Shown one piece after another: positions 7,259 through 9,730 of a stretch of DNA of 9,730 bases. The notes below the pieces were generated by a model. That model was not told the origin of the DNA and ran no database searches. It worked only from the letters and a program-made list of their open reading frames with translations. The stretch is from WGMI01 sp041739275 (lineage in GTDB: Bacteria > Bacteroidota > Bacteroidia > Flavobacteriales > Schleiferiaceae): assembly GCA_041739275.1 (NCBI GenBank), contig JBGSOF010000015.1, forward strand, positions 1 through 9,730. The letters run 5' to 3'. Position 1 is the first letter of the stretch; each line of letters begins with the position of its first letter. A program made the translations under genes and the position numbers.

Positions 7259-7918
7259 TTAATCTCGCCAAAGATAGGGAAACAGCAGGTAGCCCAAGGC
7301 CGTTGCGAGCAGTCCGAGGCCGAGACTTCCCAGGCTGTATTCGACGGCCGACAGGCCCAGTGCGAAGCGCTCGCCTCCGCGTACTCCGACGATCAGACTG
7401 GGTACGAGCAAGGGCAAGCTCAGCACGGCCATCAAGCCCAAGTTGCGCCCGGTTCGAGAGGCCAGGGCCGAGGTAGTGGTCAGCAATGCGCCAAATCCCA
7501 TGGCTCCGCACAGAGAATGAAGGGTATAACCCAAGGCGTTTTGGGCAGGCCATCCGAGGAATACCGAGAAGAGGAACAAGTTGAGCAGCGCGAGCGAAAC
7601 ACTGGCCAAAACGGCGACCGCCCATTTCGATAGAAACAAGGTTTCGGGCTTGACCAAACCGAGCAGATAGAAGTAGCGCGGGCCCGCTTCTCGGTCGAAG
7701 CTGTGGGTCGATGCCGTGATTGCGTTGAAAGCGAGTGTCATCCAAAGCAAACCGTTCCATGTTTGGGCATTGGCTCCGTTCGGGAAGACCAGCGAAGCGA
7801 TGTAGGCGGTAGAAAGCGCGTACACCAGCGATTGAAATACGAAGCTGCGCTGCCGGCCTTCGAGTTTGATCAAAAAACGGAACAAGTGAATCGGAGCAAC
7901 CCGAGAACTTTTCGTCAT
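7259..7918 (-). CDS. ccmB: Haem exporter membrane subunit CcmB
   Basis: The membrane subunit of the CcmAB ABC transporter, which in System I releases holo-CcmE for another cycle. The 219 residues form about six hydrophobic segments. Family features include the early LWMTLAFNAITASTHSFDRE (58-77), FLSKWAVAVL (95-104) and the late LSLPLLVPSLIVG (166-178). It is the first gene of the minus-strand run and starts 36 bases from the divergent peroxidase gene. Its ATPase partner ccmA is not beside it, since the peroxidase occupies that position, so CcmA would have to be encoded elsewhere. No clear ribosome site precedes the ATG at 7918. Confidence 0.9.
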   Translation of the reverse strand: MTKSSRVAPIHLFRFLIKLEGRQRSFVFQSLVYALSTAYIASLVFPNGANAQTWNGLLWMTLAFNAITASTHSFDREAGPRYFYLLGLVKPETLFLSKWAVAVLASVSLALLNLFLFSVFLGWPAQNALGYTLHSLCGAMGFGALLTTTSALASRTGRNLGLMAVLSLPLLVPSLIVGVRGGERFALGLSAVEYSLGSLGLGLLATALGYLLFPYLWRD

Positions 7919-7954
7919 ATTTTACGTTCCTATTAAAACGTATAGTTCAACCCC
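7919..7954. promoter_or_regulatory. Divergent ccmB / peroxidase promoter region with dyad
   Basis: Only 36 bases separate the two divergent starts, so the promoters must overlap each other or reach into the coding regions. The AT-rich spacer contains an exact dyad TACGTT-N8-AACGTA at 7923-7942, roughly central. It could be an operator acting on both genes, but this is inference from one site. I do not find a convincing Bacteroidota TAnnTTTG -7 box on either strand. Confidence 0.4.
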
Positions 7955-8596
7955 ATGCACACTTCCTTGTTCCGATACTCAGCCCTTTTGTTCCTCGGCT
8001 TTGGTTTGGCCCAATGCTCGGGCCCCTCTACCGCAAAGGCCGACGCGAAGGTAGATCAGAGTTTATCGACCAACACAGACGCAGTTTCTAATAAACCATT
8101 GAAAATGAGTATTTACGACCAGGGCTTCCAAATCAACACGCTTACAGGCCAGCCGTTCGATTTTGCAAGCCTCAAGGGCAAGCGCCTATTGCTGGTGAAC
8201 ACCGCCTCAGAATGCGGCTTTACGCCACAGTACAAACAGCTCCAAGAGCTGCACGAGACGTACGGGGGCAAAGGTTTTGAAATCGTGGGTTTTCCGGCCA
8301 ATAATTTCGGGGGACAAGAGCCCGGCTCGAATGCAGAAATCGCGAGTTTTTGTGAAAAGAATTACGGAGTCACTTTCGCGATGACGGAAAAGATCAGCGT
8401 CAAGGGTCAGGACATCCACCCGATCTATAAGTGGTTAACTGACAAAGATTTGAACGGAGTGAAAGACATGGGAGTTCAATGGAATTTTCAAAAGTATTTG
8501 ATCGACGAAGAGGGCCATTTGGTCGATGCGTATTTGTCGAATAAATCTCCGCTCAGCGAGGACATCATTGCGTTTGCTTCCGGCAAGCGGGACTGA
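7955..8596 (+). CDS. Lipoprotein glutathione peroxidase (thioredoxin-dependent type)
   Basis: A thiol peroxidase that reduces hydrogen and lipid peroxides. The N-terminus is a lipoprotein-type signal (FLGFGLAQC, lipidation at Cys21; Gln before Cys is not the commonest lipobox). A flexible Ser/Thr/Ala linker runs to about residue 50, then the GPx domain. The peroxidatic Cys87 is in NTASECGFTPQY. The rest of the catalytic tetrad is Gln121 (FPANNFGGQEPG) and Trp176-Asn177 (VQWNFQKYLID). Cys133 (SFCEKNYGVTF) sits at the position of the resolving Cys of thioredoxin-using GPx enzymes, and no selenocysteine codon is involved. An envelope location is inferred from the signal. A cytosolic form could arise only from a second start near Met51, which lies just before the domain. 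It ends 21 bases from the convergent deacetylase gene. Confidence 0.92.
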   Translation: MHTSLFRYSALLFLGFGLAQCSGPSTAKADAKVDQSLSTNTDAVSNKPLKMSIYDQGFQINTLTGQPFDFASLKGKRLLLVNTASECGFTPQYKQLQELHETYGGKGFEIVGFPANNFGGQEPGSNAEIASFCEKNYGVTFAMTEKISVKGQDIHPIYKWLTDKDLNGVKDMGVQWNFQKYLIDEEGHLVDAYLSNKSPLSEDIIAFASGKRD

Positions 8597-8617
8597 GCAG
8601 AAAGATGTAAAAATGAT

Positions 8618-9562
8618 CTAGGTCCAAACGCGCACGGCTTCGCGAAATGTATTCATGTGGGCTTCGAGCACATCGCTGAGTTTAGGCGAGTACCCGCCCC
8701 CCATGCTTACCGCGACGGGTATATCGAGTTGCTTTAATCGCTCAAAAACCATTCGATCTCTGCGCGCGCAGCCTTCACGGCTCAAACTCAATCGGCCCAA
8801 GGCGTCGGTTGCGAGCACGTCGACGCCCGATTGATAGAAAGCCAATTCGGGCGATTGCGTCGAAAAAATTTGCTCGAGTGCAGATTCGAGTGCTTGCAGG
8901 TATTCTGAGTCGCGGGTTCCGTCGGGCAGGGCAATGTCCAAATCGCTTTGAGCCTTGCGAAGCGGGAAGTTGTGCGCGCCGTGCATGCTGAAGGTGAAGA
9001 CTTTAGGGTTTCCTTGAAATATTTCGGCCGTTCCATTGCCTTGATGAACATCGAGATCGATGATCAAAACCGATTGAACCCAATTTTCGTCCAGGGCTTT
9101 GGCTGCGGCTATGGCCATGTCGTTGAGCAGGCAAAATCCTTCGGGGCGAGAGGACCCCGCGTGATGCGTTCCTCCGGCCACATTGAGCGAACATGCGCGA
9201 GTGTCTAGCGCAAGCCGCGCAGCCTGTATGCTCGCCCCTGCAATAGTCAATTCTCTGGTTACCAATGTCGAATCGAATGGGAACCCGCTTTGGCGGATTT
9301 CTGCCGTGCTGAGTCTGCCTTCGAGCAACCGTTGGATGTAATCTCGCTCGTGAACTCTCAGGGCATCTAATTCGGTGGCGGGCTCGGGCAGGTGCCAGGC
9401 ACGGTCTTCCAGAATCGCTTCGCGCTTGAGCTGTTCAGCCAATAGGCTGTATTTAGCCATTGGAAACCGATGCCCTTCGGGAAGCGGGTGTGCGAAGCAA
9501 TCGGAATAGAGGGCGGTAACCAAAGGGTCACAGGATGTTTCTGAGGAGAGGTGTTTCTTCAT
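8618..9562 (-). CDS. Histone deacetylase-family Zn hydrolase
   Basis: A cytosolic zinc-dependent amidohydrolase of the arginase/deacetylase fold, most like bacterial class IV (HDAC11-like) proteins. In bacteria these act on small acetylated amines or acetyl-lysine, and the substrate here is unknown. In 314 residues the active-site series is complete. His133-His134 are in GGTHHAGSSRPEGFCLLND. Zinc ligands Asp171 and His173 are in DLDVHQGNGTAE, and Asp248 is in YQSGVDVLATDALG. The catalytic Tyr291 is in MGGGY. SMHGAHNFPLRKAQSDLDIALPDG supports the HDAC11-like branch. The ATG at 9562 gives a short polar N-terminus before the conserved ALYSDCFAHPLPEGHRFPMAKY. The gene stands alone. Its upstream region contains a copy of the dispersed repeat, oriented towards it. 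Confidence 0.92.
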   Translation of the reverse strand: MKKHLSSETSCDPLVTALYSDCFAHPLPEGHRFPMAKYSLLAEQLKREAILEDRAWHLPEPATELDALRVHERDYIQRLLEGRLSTAEIRQSGFPFDSTLVTRELTIAGASIQAARLALDTRACSLNVAGGTHHAGSSRPEGFCLLNDMAIAAAKALDENWVQSVLIIDLDVHQGNGTAEIFQGNPKVFTFSMHGAHNFPLRKAQSDLDIALPDGTRDSEYLQALESALEQIFSTQSPELAFYQSGVDVLATDALGRLSLSREGCARRDRMVFERLKQLDIPVAVSMGGGYSPKLSDVLEAHMNTFREAVRVWT

Positions 9563-9652
9563 TCATTTCTAGGTTCTGCATTTTGGCGAAATAAGTCTTA
9601 TGATTGTTTTAATAAACGAGGGTCTTCCAAAATATTTCTGGGTCTTCGGGTA

Positions 9653-9730
9653 GATGTATTCCGGCTACGCCGATGAGCATTGTAAGATGGCCTACGCTGT
9701 TCATTCCCTCTCTACGACCTTGATGTGCAC
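9653..9730 (-). repeat. Dispersed repeat, right copy (truncated by window edge)
   Basis: This is the inverted partner of 217-294 (68 of 78 matches). It begins about 90 bases upstream of the deacetylase start and runs off the window, so its outer boundary is unknown. Read on the plus strand, both copies contain or mirror a potential ATG near the outer end (9723-9725 here). In the left copy that ATG opens only an 18-codon frame, so I do not call a gene. Confidence 0.8.

Noticed and set aside
7254..7760. 169-codon upstream extension of the ccmC frame
   Set aside because: It overlaps ccmB in another frame, has Arg-rich composition typical of a shadow frame, and the conserved CcmC start is at 7253.
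9563..9652. Promoter -7 box for the deacetylase in the AT-rich region near 9630-9640
   Set aside because: The best match is one base short of TAnnTTTG spacing and has no upstream TTG partner.
9651..9730. Possible start of a gene running off the right end (ATG at 9656 or 9723)
   Set aside because: The region is the repeat; in the left copy the equivalent ATG at the outer end opens only 18 codons, and too little sequence remains to judge.

Overview
The window reads as chromosomal sequence of a member of the Bacteroidota, probably a Flavobacteriales relative of moderate GC content. This is inferred from gene content and order: a cytochrome c maturation run with a Cys-type CcmE and a long CcmF/CcsA, followed by the DUF2520 - KdsC-like - UbiA trio that commonly travels together in that phylum. 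The near absence of recognisable Shine-Dalgarno sites also fits. No rRNA, tRNA, CRISPR array, phage or transposase gene was seen.

Layout. 1-352 holds no convincing gene. It carries hairpin-forming sequence (146-200) and one copy of a dispersed repeat (217-294). A zinc metallopeptidase of the YpfJ type follows on + (353-1183). From 7918 down to 1188 lies a tightly packed minus-strand run of eight genes, in transcription order ccmB, ccmC, ccmD-like, ccmE, ccmF/ccsA, DUF2520, kdsC-like HAD phosphatase and UbiA prenyltransferase. Gaps are at most about 24 bases and there is one ATGA stop/start overlap, so one operon is likely. On +, 36 bases from the ccmB start, a lipoprotein glutathione peroxidase (7955-8596) is transcribed divergently. 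A histone-deacetylase-family hydrolase lies on - (8618-9562). The window ends in a second, inverted copy of the repeat (9653-9730).

How the genes work together. CcmB, CcmC and CcmD should deliver haem to the periplasmic chaperone CcmE, and CcmF/CcsA should ligate it to apocytochromes. CcmE has a Cys in a CxxxY motif where classical CcmE has its haem-binding His, and no ccmA, ccmG or ccmH is in the cluster. This resembles the reduced 'System I*' version of Ccm. The last three operon genes look like envelope or lipid metabolism (a Kdo-8-phosphate-phosphatase-like HAD, a membrane prenyltransferase) plus an uncharacterised Rossmann protein. The divergent peroxidase could protect the envelope against peroxide.

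Most notable are the CxxxY CcmE with a reduced ccm set, the 78-bp repeat found upstream of both outermost genes in the same orientation relative to each gene, and a 6+6 bp dyad in the 36-bp divergent promoter region. I did not find a clearly new biological system. Most of the window is ordinary core metabolism.
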